A stretch of DNA of 64,000 nucleotides from Flavobacterium xanthum (GTDB lineage Bacteria > Bacteroidota > Bacteroidia > Flavobacteriales > Flavobacteriaceae). The position numbers were made by a program, and so were the translations under genes. The notes under the pieces were generated by a model. The model did no database searches. It was not told the DNA's origin and was given only the letters and a program-made list of their open reading frames with translations. The DNA is taken from NCBI RefSeq assembly GCF_900142695.1, contig NZ_FRBU01000018.1, positions 1 through 64,000 of the forward strand, read 5' to 3'. This document shows positions 34,068-42,915 of this stretch, in pieces (the first letter of the stretch is position 1; the number at the start of each line of letters is the position of its first letter).

Positions 34068-35495
34068 ATGAACAAAACTGCTCAATCAGTATGGGAAAAC
34101 TGTCTGTCTTTTATAAAAGACAACATCCAAGACCAAGCTTACAAAACTTGGTTCGAACCAATCAAATCAGTTGAACTTACCGATAACGCATTATATATTC
34201 AAGTTCCAAGTAAATTTTTCTATGAATGGTTAGAGGAGCACTATGTAAAATTATTAAAAGTAGCCCTTACAAAAGAACTTGGAAAAAACGCTAAGTTACT
34301 TTATAAAATCAGAATGGAAAACACTTATGGCAATAAACAACCGTTTACAGAACAGTTGCCAAGTGCGAATAGAGTTCCTATGAAACCACAAGAAGTAGAT
34401 GCTCCATTTAAAAACTTAAACCCCGAATTAAAAAATCCTTTTGTAATTCCAGGTATAAGAAATTTAAAAATCGAATCTCAACTAAATGCTAATTACAGTT
34501 TTGATAATTTTTTAGAGGGAGATTCTAATAGATTGGCACGATCCGCAGGTATGGCTGTAGCCAATAAACCAGGTGGAACTTCATTCAATCCGCTATTAAT
34601 TTTTGGGGGAGTTGGTCTAGGAAAAACACATTTAGCACACGCTATTGGTGTGGAAATAAAAGATAAATATCCTGAAAAAACCGTTTTGTATATCTCTGCA
34701 GAGATTTTTACACAGCAATACATAGATTCCGTTAAGAAAAACAATAGAAATGATTTCATCCATTTCTATCAGCTAATTGATGTTTTGATTATAGATGACG
34801 TACAATTTCTTTCTGGCAAATCAGGAACGCAAGATGTGTTTTTTCACATCTTCAATTACTTGCATCAGAATGGAAAACAAGTGATCTTAACCTCAGATAA
34901 AGCACCGGTTGACATGCAAGATATCGAACAACGTTTGTTGTCTCGTTTCAAATGGGGATTGTCTGCTGAAATACACCAGCCCGATTATGAAACAAGAATT
35001 TCTATCTTGAAAAATATATTATATCGCGATGGTGTAGAAATTCCTGAAGAAATTGTAGAATACGTTGCCCGCAATATCAAATCAAACGTCAGAGAATTGG
35101 AAGGAGCAATTATTTCATTGATTGCACAATCCTCCTTTAACAAAAAGGAAGTTACTTTAGAACTTGCTAAAAGTGTCGTTGAAAAATTCGTAAAAAATGT
35201 AAAACGAGAAATTTCTATCGATTACATTCAAAAAATTGTTTCTGATTATTTCCAATTGGATTTAGAAACCTTACAATCAAAAACGAGAAAAAGACATGTA
35301 GTGCAAGCCAGACAATTGGCTATGTTTTTTGCAAAGAAATTCACAAAAGCATCTTTGGCAAATATCGGCTCTCAAATTGGAGATCGTGATCACGCTACCG
35401 TGTTACATGCTTGCAAAACGGTTGACAATTTAGTGGCCACCGACAAACAATTCAAAAAGTTTGTAGAAGATATCAACAAAAAATTAACGTTGTAA
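34068..35495 (+). CDS. dnaA: chromosomal replication initiator DnaA
   Basis: This is a 475-residue DnaA. Domain I covers ~1-90, a linker ~90-140, and the AAA+ domain has Walker A GGVGLGKTH and Walker B LIIDDVQ. The C-terminal DNA-binding domain has the DnaA signature DRDHATVLHACKTVDN. It melts the origin and starts replication. The 184-base upstream gap has one weak DnaA-box-like word (TTGTTCACA) and no cluster, so I do not call an origin. The phosphatase gene starts eight bases after it. Confidence 0.96.
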   Translation: MNKTAQSVWENCLSFIKDNIQDQAYKTWFEPIKSVELTDNALYIQVPSKFFYEWLEEHYVKLLKVALTKELGKNAKLLYKIRMENTYGNKQPFTEQLPSANRVPMKPQEVDAPFKNLNPELKNPFVIPGIRNLKIESQLNANYSFDNFLEGDSNRLARSAGMAVANKPGGTSFNPLLIFGGVGLGKTHLAHAIGVEIKDKYPEKTVLYISAEIFTQQYIDSVKKNNRNDFIHFYQLIDVLIIDDVQFLSGKSGTQDVFFHIFNYLHQNGKQVILTSDKAPVDMQDIEQRLLSRFKWGLSAEIHQPDYETRISILKNILYRDGVEIPEEIVEYVARNIKSNVRELEGAIISLIAQSSFNKKEVTLELAKSVVEKFVKNVKREISIDYIQKIVSDYFQLDLETLQSKTRKRHVVQARQLAMFFAKKFTKASLANIGSQIGDRDHATVLHACKTVDNLVATDKQFKKFVEDINKKLTL

Positions 35496-35502
35496 AAGCA
35501 TT

Positions 35503-35970
35503 ATGCCTGTAAAAATTTTAATGGTTTGCTTAGGAAACATCTGCCGTTCTCCGTTAGCTGAAGGAATATTGGCTTCAAAACTTCCAAAGGATAAATTCAC
35601 TGTTGATTCCGCAGGAACTGGTTCTTGGAACATTGGTCATGCACCTGACGAACGCTCTATTGCTGTTGCAAAAAAAAACAAAATTAACATTTCACATCAA
35701 AAAGGAAGGCAATTCAGCACTACTGATTTTGATGCGTACGATTACATTTATGTGATGGACAATACTAATTACAGCGATGTACTAACTTTAGCCAAAACTG
35801 AACAACACAAAGAAAAAGTCGAGCTAATTTTAAATGAATTATTTCCAAAAGAAAATGTAGATGTTCCTGATCCTTATTTTGGTTTACCCAATGGATTCGA
35901 AATTGTTTACAACATGTTGGATGAAGTTTGTGATGTAATTGCCAAAAAACTATTAGCCAAACACCAATAA
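35503..35970 (+). CDS. low-molecular-weight protein-tyrosine phosphatase
   Basis: This is a 155-residue LMW-PTP. The P-loop is C9-x5-R15 (CLGNICRS), and the general acid is the Asp in VPDPYFG near 126. It dephosphorylates tyrosine in proteins. The start is seven bases after the dnaA stop, so the two genes are co-transcribed. No kinase gene is adjacent. Confidence 0.93.
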   Translation: MPVKILMVCLGNICRSPLAEGILASKLPKDKFTVDSAGTGSWNIGHAPDERSIAVAKKNKINISHQKGRQFSTTDFDAYDYIYVMDNTNYSDVLTLAKTEQHKEKVELILNELFPKENVDVPDPYFGLPNGFEIVYNMLDEVCDVIAKKLLAKHQ

Positions 35971-36077
35971 TTTTTCTGTTCAAAAATTGTGGTTAGCACT
36001 TAGAATCTTATAATTTGCAATCAATCGCCAACACTAATAATCCTATCAACACCATAATAGGTCCATAAATAACACTC

Positions 36078-36800
36078 ATGAAATCAAACACTGTTTTAGG
36101 AAAATTGTATTTAATACCTACAACCATGGGCGATTGTGATCCTATGGATGTTTTACCACAAACTATAAAAAGAAGTATTGATCTTATCGATTATTATATT
36201 GTTGAAAACGACAAAACAGCGCGTAAGTCCATTAAGGAAGTAAGTCCAGAAAAAAAACAAGCTGAGCTAAAGCTTTTTGTACTAAATAAACATACCGAAA
36301 TTAAAGAACATTTAGACTTTATAAAACCACTTTTGGAAGGTCAAAACATGGGTTTAATGAGCGAAGCGGGATGTCCTGGAGTAGCTGATCCTGGTGCTGT
36401 AATTGTGAAATTAGCGCATGAAAAAGGAATTCAGGTTATTCCGTTGGTAGGTCCTTCTTCTATTCTTTTGGCAATGATGGCATCAGGAATGAACGGTCAA
36501 AGTTTCACCTTTCACGGTTATTTACCTATTGAAAAAGACGAAAAGAAAGCCAGTTTTAAAACGTTAGAAAGAGTCTCTTTTGAAAAAAATCAATCTCAGA
36601 TTTTTATTGAAACACCATACCGTAATAATAAATTACTGGAAGATTTAGTCCAAACTTTACATCCTGAAACGCATTTATGTATCGCCACGGATATCACCTT
36701 GCCTACAGAATACATCAAAACAAAAAAAATTGCGGCTTGGAAAAAAGAAACTATCGATTTGCATAAACGTCCTACCATTTTTATCATACACAAAATGTAA
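36078..36800 (+). CDS. RsmI-like SAM-dependent methyltransferase (tetrapyrrole methylase fold)
   Basis: This is a 240-residue protein related to RsmI, the 16S rRNA 2'-O-ribose methylase. Near the start it has KLYLIPTTMGD, later MSEAGCPGVADPGA and IPLVGPSSILLAMMASG, the SAM-binding blocks of the tetrapyrrole methylase fold. The C-terminal helical tail of E. coli RsmI is missing. Bacteroidetes often carry this shorter version next to a full RsmI, so its target may differ. Confidence 0.85.
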   Translation: MKSNTVLGKLYLIPTTMGDCDPMDVLPQTIKRSIDLIDYYIVENDKTARKSIKEVSPEKKQAELKLFVLNKHTEIKEHLDFIKPLLEGQNMGLMSEAGCPGVADPGAVIVKLAHEKGIQVIPLVGPSSILLAMMASGMNGQSFTFHGYLPIEKDEKKASFKTLERVSFEKNQSQIFIETPYRNNKLLEDLVQTLHPETHLCIATDITLPTEYIKTKKIAAWKKETIDLHKRPTIFIIHKM

Positions 36801-36936
36801 ATTCAAACTTTCCTTTAAAAATCCTAAAGGATGAAATTAACAGAAATCACAGAACATATACTTCATCCAAACGATATTAAGCTTCTAAATTATTCAACTC
36901 AAAAGAATTGAATAAATATAAAAACAATACTTCTAA

Positions 36937-36991
36937 TGATTAATTCTAAATATAAAAACCTATTTTTATATTTAGAATTAATCATTTTTTT
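36937..36991 (+). terminator. perfect 22-bp hairpin with T run abutting a start codon
   Basis: Arms 36937-36958 and 36963-36984 are fully complementary, with a CCTA loop. Seven T (36985-36991) follow and the next three bases are the ATG of the aminotransferase. It has the form of a terminator, or an attenuator, placed where a ribosome site would be expected. Confidence 0.75.
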
Positions 36992-38119
36992 ATGAGTAAA
37001 CTACCAAATATCAGCACGAGTATTTTTACGATTATGTCTAAAATGGCAGCGGAATATAATGCCATTAATCTTTCACAAGGATTCCCAAACTTTCCTGTTG
37101 ACGAAAGATTAACAGATATTGTTGCCAAACTAGCCAAAGAAAATGTGCATCAATACACACCAATGTCCGGCTATCCCCCGTTATTATCAAAAATAGCGGT
37201 ATTAATTCAGAACTCTTATCAGAGAACTGTTCAGCCTGAAACGGAACTGCTAGTTACCGCCGGAGCGACACAAGGAATTTTTACCACTATACTAGCTTTG
37301 GTGAAAACCAATGACGAAGTTATAATTCTGGATCCCAGTTACGACTGTTACGAAGCACCTGTTTTATTATCACAGGCCACTCCCATTCGCGTGGCACTTA
37401 ACGATGACTACACCCCCAACTGGAAAATTATAGAAAGTGCTTGCTCCTCTAAAACAAAAATGATTATCATTAACAATCCGCACAATCCAACGGGGAAAAT
37501 TTTAACGGAATCTGATTTTGAAGCCTTGGAAATGCTTTTGGAAAAATATCCTGATATCATTCTCCTTTCGGATGAAGTCTATGAATACATCACTTTCGAG
37601 GAAAAACATATTTCAGCTCATACTCGGGAGAAACTGTTGAATCGTTGTGTGATGGTTTCTTCTTTTGGAAAATCATTCCATGTTACGGGATGGAAAATTG
37701 GCTATTTAGTAGCACCCGATTATTTAATGAAAGAAATCAAAAAAGTCCATCAGTTTTTAGTTTTTAGCGTCAATAGTATTTGTCAAATAGCCATTAGTGC
37801 GTATTTGGACTTGGTTTCTACAGCTGCAATTGGGAAATTATATCAGGAAAAACGAGATTATTTTAGACAATTATTAAAAGACAGCCGCTTTGAACTGATG
37901 CCGTGTGAAGGAACTTATTTTCAAGTGGTTTCATATGCAGCTATATCAAATGAGAATGATGTTGCTTTTTGTAAACGACTTATCATAGAACATGGCGTTG
38001 CTGCAATTCCTATTTCTACTTTTTACGCTGATGGAAAAGACCTAAAATTAATTCGGTTTTGCTTTGCCAAAGACAATGCTACGCTGGAAGAAGCCGCTAG
38101 AAGATTATGCGTCATTTAA
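36992..38119 (+). CDS. PLP-dependent aminotransferase, methionine/YbdL-like
   Basis: This is a 375-residue class I/II aminotransferase. NLSQGFPNFPVD, GATQGIFTTI, NNPHNPTGK and SFGKSFHVTGWKIGY (with the PLP lysine) match the methionine aminotransferase (YbdL/KAT) group. The likely role is transamination of the methionine ketoacid or kynurenine-like substrates. The start is ATG right after the hairpin; the second Met at residue 15 lies after the family's usual N-terminus. Confidence 0.9.
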   Translation: MSKLPNISTSIFTIMSKMAAEYNAINLSQGFPNFPVDERLTDIVAKLAKENVHQYTPMSGYPPLLSKIAVLIQNSYQRTVQPETELLVTAGATQGIFTTILALVKTNDEVIILDPSYDCYEAPVLLSQATPIRVALNDDYTPNWKIIESACSSKTKMIIINNPHNPTGKILTESDFEALEMLLEKYPDIILLSDEVYEYITFEEKHISAHTREKLLNRCVMVSSFGKSFHVTGWKIGYLVAPDYLMKEIKKVHQFLVFSVNSICQIAISAYLDLVSTAAIGKLYQEKRDYFRQLLKDSRFELMPCEGTYFQVVSYAAISNENDVAFCKRLIIEHGVAAIPISTFYADGKDLKLIRFCFAKDNATLEEAARRLCVI

Positions 38120-38189
38120 AAGTATTTGTTTTTATTATGCATGCATACTATTTTAATTTAATATATTTACCTTATAAAAACATCAAAAC

Positions 38190-39071
38190 ATGAGTTATAC
38201 AGATAAAATGTTACGCGACGATGCACTAATAGGCAAAGTGATTGTCGTAACCGGAGGCGGAAGCGGTTTAGGAAAAGCAATGACTAAATATTTCTTGGAA
38301 TTGGGTGCGCAAGTGGCCATTACTTCCAGAGATTTAGAAAAACTAAAAAATACTGCTGCAGAACTGGAAACGGAAACCGGCGGAACTTGTCTTCCTATTC
38401 AATGCGATGTACGTCATTATGCAGAAGTCGAAAATATGCTGAAAGAAGTGTTGAAAGCTTTTGGTAAAGTAGATGTTTTACTAAATAATGCTGCCGGAAA
38501 TTTCATTTCACCAACGGAAAGATTATCTGCTAATGCTTTTGATACTGTAATTGATATCGTTTTAAAAGGAACCAAAAACTGTACACTTGCTTTTGGAAAA
38601 CATTGGATTGACACCAAACAAAAATCATCGACCATTTTAAATATTGTTACGACTTACGCTTGGACAGGTTCAGCTTACGTTGTGCCAAGTGCTACTGCAA
38701 AAGCAGGTGTTTTGGCTATGACACGAAGTCTTGCGGTAGAATGGGCTAAATACGGAATTCGTTCGAATGCAATTGCTCCGGGACCGTTCCCTACTAAAGG
38801 CGCTTGGGACCGATTGTTACCTGGAGATTTAGCGGAAAAATTTGATATGGCTAAAAAAGTGCCGTTAAAACGGGTGGGAGATCATCAAGAATTAGCCAAT
38901 TTAGCAGCTTATTTAGTTTCCGATTTTTCAGCGTATGTAAATGGTGAAGTAGTTGTAATTGATGGTGGTGAATGGCTGAAAGGCGCTGGACAATTTAATA
39001 TTCTAGAAGCTATTCCAGAGGAACTTTGGGATCAATTAGAAATGATGATTAAAGCAAAGAAGAATAAATAA
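38190..39071 (+). CDS. SDR oxidoreductase, 2,4-dienoyl-CoA reductase-like
   Basis: This is a 293-residue SDR. It has TGGGSGLGKAM near the N-terminus, NNAAGNF, and the PxAMTRSLAVEW..GIRSNAIAPGPFPTKGAW region typical of the DECR-like branch. There is no canonical YxxxK: the segment TYAWTGSAYVVPSATAKAGV has the DECR-type arrangement. The likely role is NADPH-dependent reduction of dienoyl-CoA in fatty-acid breakdown. It is a single gene. Confidence 0.88.
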   Translation: MSYTDKMLRDDALIGKVIVVTGGGSGLGKAMTKYFLELGAQVAITSRDLEKLKNTAAELETETGGTCLPIQCDVRHYAEVENMLKEVLKAFGKVDVLLNNAAGNFISPTERLSANAFDTVIDIVLKGTKNCTLAFGKHWIDTKQKSSTILNIVTTYAWTGSAYVVPSATAKAGVLAMTRSLAVEWAKYGIRSNAIAPGPFPTKGAWDRLLPGDLAEKFDMAKKVPLKRVGDHQELANLAAYLVSDFSAYVNGEVVVIDGGEWLKGAGQFNILEAIPEELWDQLEMMIKAKKNK

Positions 39072-39164
39072 TAGTTTTAAAAAAAACAAAAAGAGAGTCA
39101 CATGGCTCTTTTTTTTAGTTTGCACTACTTAATATTTCAGTACACATTCTATTGATAAGTTAAA

Positions 39165-39224
39165 CCATTAAGAAATTAAGGAAAATTAAGAAGTGGTGCT
39201 TAATTTTTCTTAATTTCTTAATGG
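39165..39224. repeat. TTAAGAAATTAAG-type palindrome, copy 2
   Basis: Arms of 26 bases, CCATTAAGAAATTAAGG... and the opposite strand, pair with one mismatch around AAGTGGTG. It shares CCATTAAGAAATTAAG with 16244-16300. Confidence 0.75.
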
Positions 39225-39239
39225 TGAAAAAAGAGTTTT

Positions 39240-39554
39240 TTAAATTTTATTGTTACATAAGCCCAGTAAAATTTCACTTTTCAGCAAACCACTTCCACCA
39301 CCGTAATGCTGAACAATGCTAACATCTGGATTTATATTTTTGAAAAAAGTACACAATTCAGCTTCGCTTTCTTCCTTAATTCCTGAACCCAACAATACAA
39401 GTGAAAAATCTTTTCTTAGAAAAATTTCCTCCGCTTCCTCATCATTCATAACGCCTACTCCATTCCAATTCTCATTTGCATTTATTAATCGGATGACGGT
39501 TTCTAGAATTTCAAGATGTCTTCCTATGTATAAAATATGTATGGTTTCCATCAT
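39240..39554 (-). CDS. small receiver-like protein of unknown function
   Basis: This is a 104-residue protein. It begins ETIHILYIGRHLEILETVIRLIN and has an FSLVLLGSG strand near residue 50, so it looks like a truncated receiver-type alpha/beta fold. The acidic pocket and phospho-acceptor Asp are missing. Start at either of two adjacent ATG codons (39554 or 39551). It precedes the broken yceI on the same strand. Confidence 0.6.
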   Translation of the reverse strand: MMETIHILYIGRHLEILETVIRLINANENWNGVGVMNDEEAEEIFLRKDFSLVLLGSGIKEESEAELCTFFKNINPDVSIVQHYGGGSGLLKSEILLGLCNNKI

Positions 39555-39621
39555 TCTATTTTTTAAAACAGAAATATCAAAGAAAATAATCCTTTGAAAT
39601 TTCTGTTTATTTACTTTACAA

Positions 39622-40151
39622 TTATTGTTGCAAAAATTGCAATTCGATGTTCAAACGAACTTCTTCACTTACTAAAACACCGCCTGTTTCAAGAGCCGAA
39701 TTCCAGTTTAATCCCCAATCTTTTCTATTGATTTTTCCTTCTAATGCAAGTGCCATTTTGGTATTTCCCCATGGATCTTTCATTAATCCTCCATAATCCG
39801 CAGCTAATTTCACTGATTTAGTAACACCGTGTAATGTTAAATCACCAATCAATTCATATTCGCCTTCATTAATTTTGGTAAAAGAAGTTGCGCTAAATTT
39901 AATTTCTGTAAACTGAGCAGCAGCAAAAAAGTCAGCACTCAATAAATGCGTATCTCTATCAGCGTTTCCTGTTGTTACAGAATCAATGCTCCGGTGAATT
40001 CAATTTTCGCGTTTTCTAAATTGTTGTCTTCGGCTTCGATGTTCGCATCAAATTTTGAAAATTTACCTGAAACATTCGTGAACATCATGTGTTTCACTTT
40101 AAAACCAATTTCTGAGTGTGTTGGGTCAATTACCCATTTTGTTGTTGACAT
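39622..40151 (-). pseudogene. YceI family protein, broken by a single-base frameshift
   Basis: The N-terminal part from ATG 40151 reads MSTTKWVIDPTHSEIGFKVK...IEFTGA and then hits a stop. The rest continues in another frame from IDSVTTGNADRDTHLLSADFF to LQFLQQ at 39622. One missing base near 39987 (GGAGCATTGATT where GGAGCAATTGATT is expected) explains it. YceI proteins bind polyprenoid lipids and are usually exported; this copy lacks a signal peptide. It may be a true pseudogene or a sequencing error. Confidence 0.9.
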
Positions 40152-40195
40152 AGTATTATTTTATTTAAATTATTATTAATTAGTTATTTATTAAA

Positions 40196-40948
40196 TTACA
40201 ATTCCATCGGAACTTCCATCAATAAGATTTCGGCATTGGCTGAATTGGCGGTAATTTTAATTGTATTCGTATCCCAAATCCCTAATCCGTCCCGTTCATT
40301 TAAAGTGATGTTTCCAATCGTGAAATCTCCTTTTAAAATGAAAGCATAAATTCCATTTCCCGGTTTTTTTAATTCATACGAAGTAGAAAAATCGTTATCA
40401 AACTTCCCAATATGAAACCAAGCATCTTGATGAATCCAGACGCCGTCATCTTCTGGATTTGGCGATAAAATTTGCTGTAGTTTATTGTGACGATCGTTTA
40501 AATCTAAAGTGATTTGGTCATAACGCGGCGTTACATTTTTTTTATTTGGATAAATCCAAATCTGTAAAAATTTAACCAATTGGTCTTTGTTTTTATTGTA
40601 CTCGCTATGAAAAATTCCGGTACCAGCGCTCATCGCTTGAATATCACCTTCCTTGATTACGGTAGTATTTCCCATACTGTCTTGGTGTTCTAGATCACCT
40701 TCGAGCGGAATAGAAATAATTTCCATGTTATCATGCGGATGTTTTCCAAAACCCATTCCTTGGCTGACTCTGTCGTCATTAAGAACGCGCAACACACCAA
40801 AATTCATTCGTTCTCGATTTTGATAATTCGCAAAACTAAACGTATGGTAGGATTCTAACCAGCCGTGATCAGCATGACCTCGAGTATTCGCTTTGTGCAA
40901 AACGGAATGCGTAATTGTTCCTTCTATTATTTTATCTGTATTTTCCAT
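40196..40948 (-). CDS. pirin family protein
   Basis: This is a 250-residue bicupin of the pirin family. ADHGWLESYHTFSFANY, GFGKHPHDNMEIISIPLEGDLEHQDS and MSAGTGIFHSEYN contain the metal-binding His residues. Some bacterial pirins have quercetinase activity; the function here is open. It lies 88 bases downstream of the Crp-type regulator on the same strand and may be its target. Confidence 0.93.
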   Translation of the reverse strand: MENTDKIIEGTITHSVLHKANTRGHADHGWLESYHTFSFANYQNRERMNFGVLRVLNDDRVSQGMGFGKHPHDNMEIISIPLEGDLEHQDSMGNTTVIKEGDIQAMSAGTGIFHSEYNKNKDQLVKFLQIWIYPNKKNVTPRYDQITLDLNDRHNKLQQILSPNPEDDGVWIHQDAWFHIGKFDNDFSTSYELKKPGNGIYAFILKGDFTIGNITLNERDGLGIWDTNTIKITANSANAEILLMEVPMEL

Positions 40949-41036
40949 TGTCTTGATCTTTAATAGTATGATGCAAAGTTGCGTCGAAAAAAGAGCGCAT
41001 GCATTGAACTAGGACAAGAAATAAAAAAAAGAGAAT

Positions 41037-41672
41037 TTAAAGTTTAGCGATTTTAGTTCTTATTTTACTTAGAAACTCAGCTGAAATACCCAAATAAGAA
41101 GCAATATAATGCTGGGCAACGCGCTGTGAAAGTGTGGGATAATGTTCAAGAAACTCTAAATATTTCTCGATTGCCGTTTTAGAAATCGTATTAAATAAAC
41201 GGTCTTGAGTAACCGCAAGACTCCTTTGCATTAGGATTCGGAACGCACGTTCAAATTGAGGTGCGTTTCTAAACAATTCTTCTTTTGATTCAGGACTGAA
41301 CATAAAAAATTCACAATCTTCCAATGTTTCAATAAAAACACGGCTTGGTTTGTCTTCGTAGATACTGAACGAGATATCGCTTACCCAAGCATTTTCGATA
41401 GCAAATTGGAGAATCACTTCAAAGCCATTGTCATCTATATAATATTTTCGAACACAGCCTTTGACAACAAAAGCTTCAAAGTTGCACATCTCTCCTTCTT
41501 GCAAGAGCATCGTTTTCTTTGGAACGGTTTTAAACTCCAATAAAGAATTGAAGATTTCTAATTCTTGCTGGTCAAAAGAGACGTAGCGGCTTATGTTTTT
41601 GTTGATTTGAGAATACAAAGTTTTAATTTTAGAAACTAAAGGTAAAAAATGTTTAATGAAAACCCCTAGCAC
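41037..41672 (-). CDS. Crp/Fnr-family regulator
   Basis: This is a 211-residue protein with a cyclic-nucleotide-binding fold (about 25-150) and a C-terminal segment YLEFLEHYPTLSQRVAQHYIASYLGISAEFLSKIRTKI that carries the helix-turn-helix. The start is uncertain: GTG at 41672, or TTG at 41618 which gives a more usual N-terminus (MYSQINKN). Bacteroidetes proteins of this type often lack a clear cAMP site. The next gene downstream is the pirin. Confidence 0.85.
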   Translation of the reverse strand: MLGVFIKHFLPLVSKIKTLYSQINKNISRYVSFDQQELEIFNSLLEFKTVPKKTMLLQEGEMCNFEAFVVKGCVRKYYIDDNGFEVILQFAIENAWVSDISFSIYEDKPSRVFIETLEDCEFFMFSPESKEELFRNAPQFERAFRILMQRSLAVTQDRLFNTISKTAIEKYLEFLEHYPTLSQRVAQHYIASYLGISAEFLSKIRTKIAKL

Positions 41673-41729
41673 ATATATTAAATTAGCAATATTTCCTAAA
41701 AAAACAAAAACTGCTCCCGATTAAATTCC

Positions 41730-41737
41730 TATTTTTG
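41730..41737 (+). promoter_or_regulatory. TAnnTTTG promoter element for udk
   Basis: TATTTTTG is an exact -7 match 28 bases before the udk ATG. A clear -33 is not visible. Confidence 0.4.
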
Positions 41738-41764
41738 TATCCATAAAAACACAACAAAACATTT

Positions 41765-42373
41765 ATGCTCATTATAGGAATTGCAGGTGGTACAGGAAGC
41801 GGAAAAACAACCGTTGTACATCAGATTATGAACGAATTACCACAAACAGAAGTTGGTATTATTTCTCAGGACTCATATTACAAAGAGAATCACGGACTTT
41901 CATTTGATGAAAGAGCTTTAATTAATTTTGATCATCCGCGTGCTATCGATTTTGAGTTACTCGTTGCACATCTTAAAGAATTAAAAGAGGGAAACAACAT
42001 TCACCAACCCGTTTATTCTTTTGCAACACACAATAGAACTGATGATTCTGTTTTTACACATCCCAGAAAAGTGATGATAGTAGAAGGAATTTTAATTCTT
42101 GCAAATCCGGAGTTAAGAGAATTATTTGATGTAAAAATATACGTTCATGCCGATTCTGACGAACGATTAATCCGACGGATGAAACGCGATATTGTAGAGC
42201 GAGGCCGCGATATGCACGAAGTTATTAATAGGTATCAAACCACATTAAAACCAATGCACGAGCAGTTCATTGAACCTACAAAAGCGTTTGCTGACATCAT
42301 TATTCCGAATGATAAGTACAACACCGTTGCCATAGATGTAGTTCGAGCTGTAATCAATCAAAAAATTCTGTAA
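41765..42373 (+). CDS. udk: uridine kinase
   Basis: This is a 202-residue uridine/cytidine kinase. Walker A is GGTGSGKTT (about 8-16). SQDSYYKEN and NFDHPRAIDF are the family's nucleoside-site blocks, and RRMKRDIVERGRD is the lid. It phosphorylates uridine to UMP in the salvage route. It is followed after 170 bases by the divIC-like gene. Confidence 0.94.
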   Translation: MLIIGIAGGTGSGKTTVVHQIMNELPQTEVGIISQDSYYKENHGLSFDERALINFDHPRAIDFELLVAHLKELKEGNNIHQPVYSFATHNRTDDSVFTHPRKVMIVEGILILANPELRELFDVKIYVHADSDERLIRRMKRDIVERGRDMHEVINRYQTTLKPMHEQFIEPTKAFADIIIPNDKYNTVAIDVVRAVINQKIL

Positions 42374-42543
42374 TTTAGTTGTAATTTTGAAACTATAAAG
42401 GAATAGTCGCTATTTTCTGTTTTCCACTGCACATAAATTCATGGAAATCCGTTAATATAGTAGTAAAATGAAGATCTCTTTATTCCCTAGCAAAAGCTAG
42501 TCAAAAAATAATTTTCATTGTAATCGGGGCTAAAAAGAACAAA

Positions 42544-42867
42544 ATGAGGAATCCGCATAAAGATAAATCTTGGTTTAAATTTTTAAGTAACAAATACGTC
42601 TGGGTATTGTTGTTCTTTTGTACATGGATGATTTTCTTGGACAATTATTCCTACTTCGATCATCGTATTTTAGACAAACAAATCGAAGATTTAGAGGACA
42701 ACGCGACTTATTACCAAGAAGAAATTAAAAAAGATCAAGAGAATATTAAGCAATTAAAAAATTCAGAACAGATAGAAAAATACGCCCGCGAAAAATACTA
42801 TATGAAAAAAGATAGTGAAGATATTTATATCATCGAATTTGAAGGCGACACGATTGAAAAAAATTAA
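42544..42867 (+). CDS. septum formation initiator (FtsB/DivIC) family protein
   Basis: This is a 107-residue bitopic protein. One membrane helix (about 17-33) is followed by a coiled coil (about 38-78) and the YAREKYYMKKDSEDIY block typical of DivIC/FtsB. It sits at the septum and links FtsL and FtsQ-type proteins. The start of mutA lies 48 bases downstream. Confidence 0.9.
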   Translation: MRNPHKDKSWFKFLSNKYVWVLLFFCTWMIFLDNYSYFDHRILDKQIEDLEDNATYYQEEIKKDQENIKQLKNSEQIEKYAREKYYMKKDSEDIYIIEFEGDTIEKN

Positions 42868-42915
42868 AATAATTAAAATATTAATTATTCAAAACCATAC
42901 TTAATCAACCAAAAA

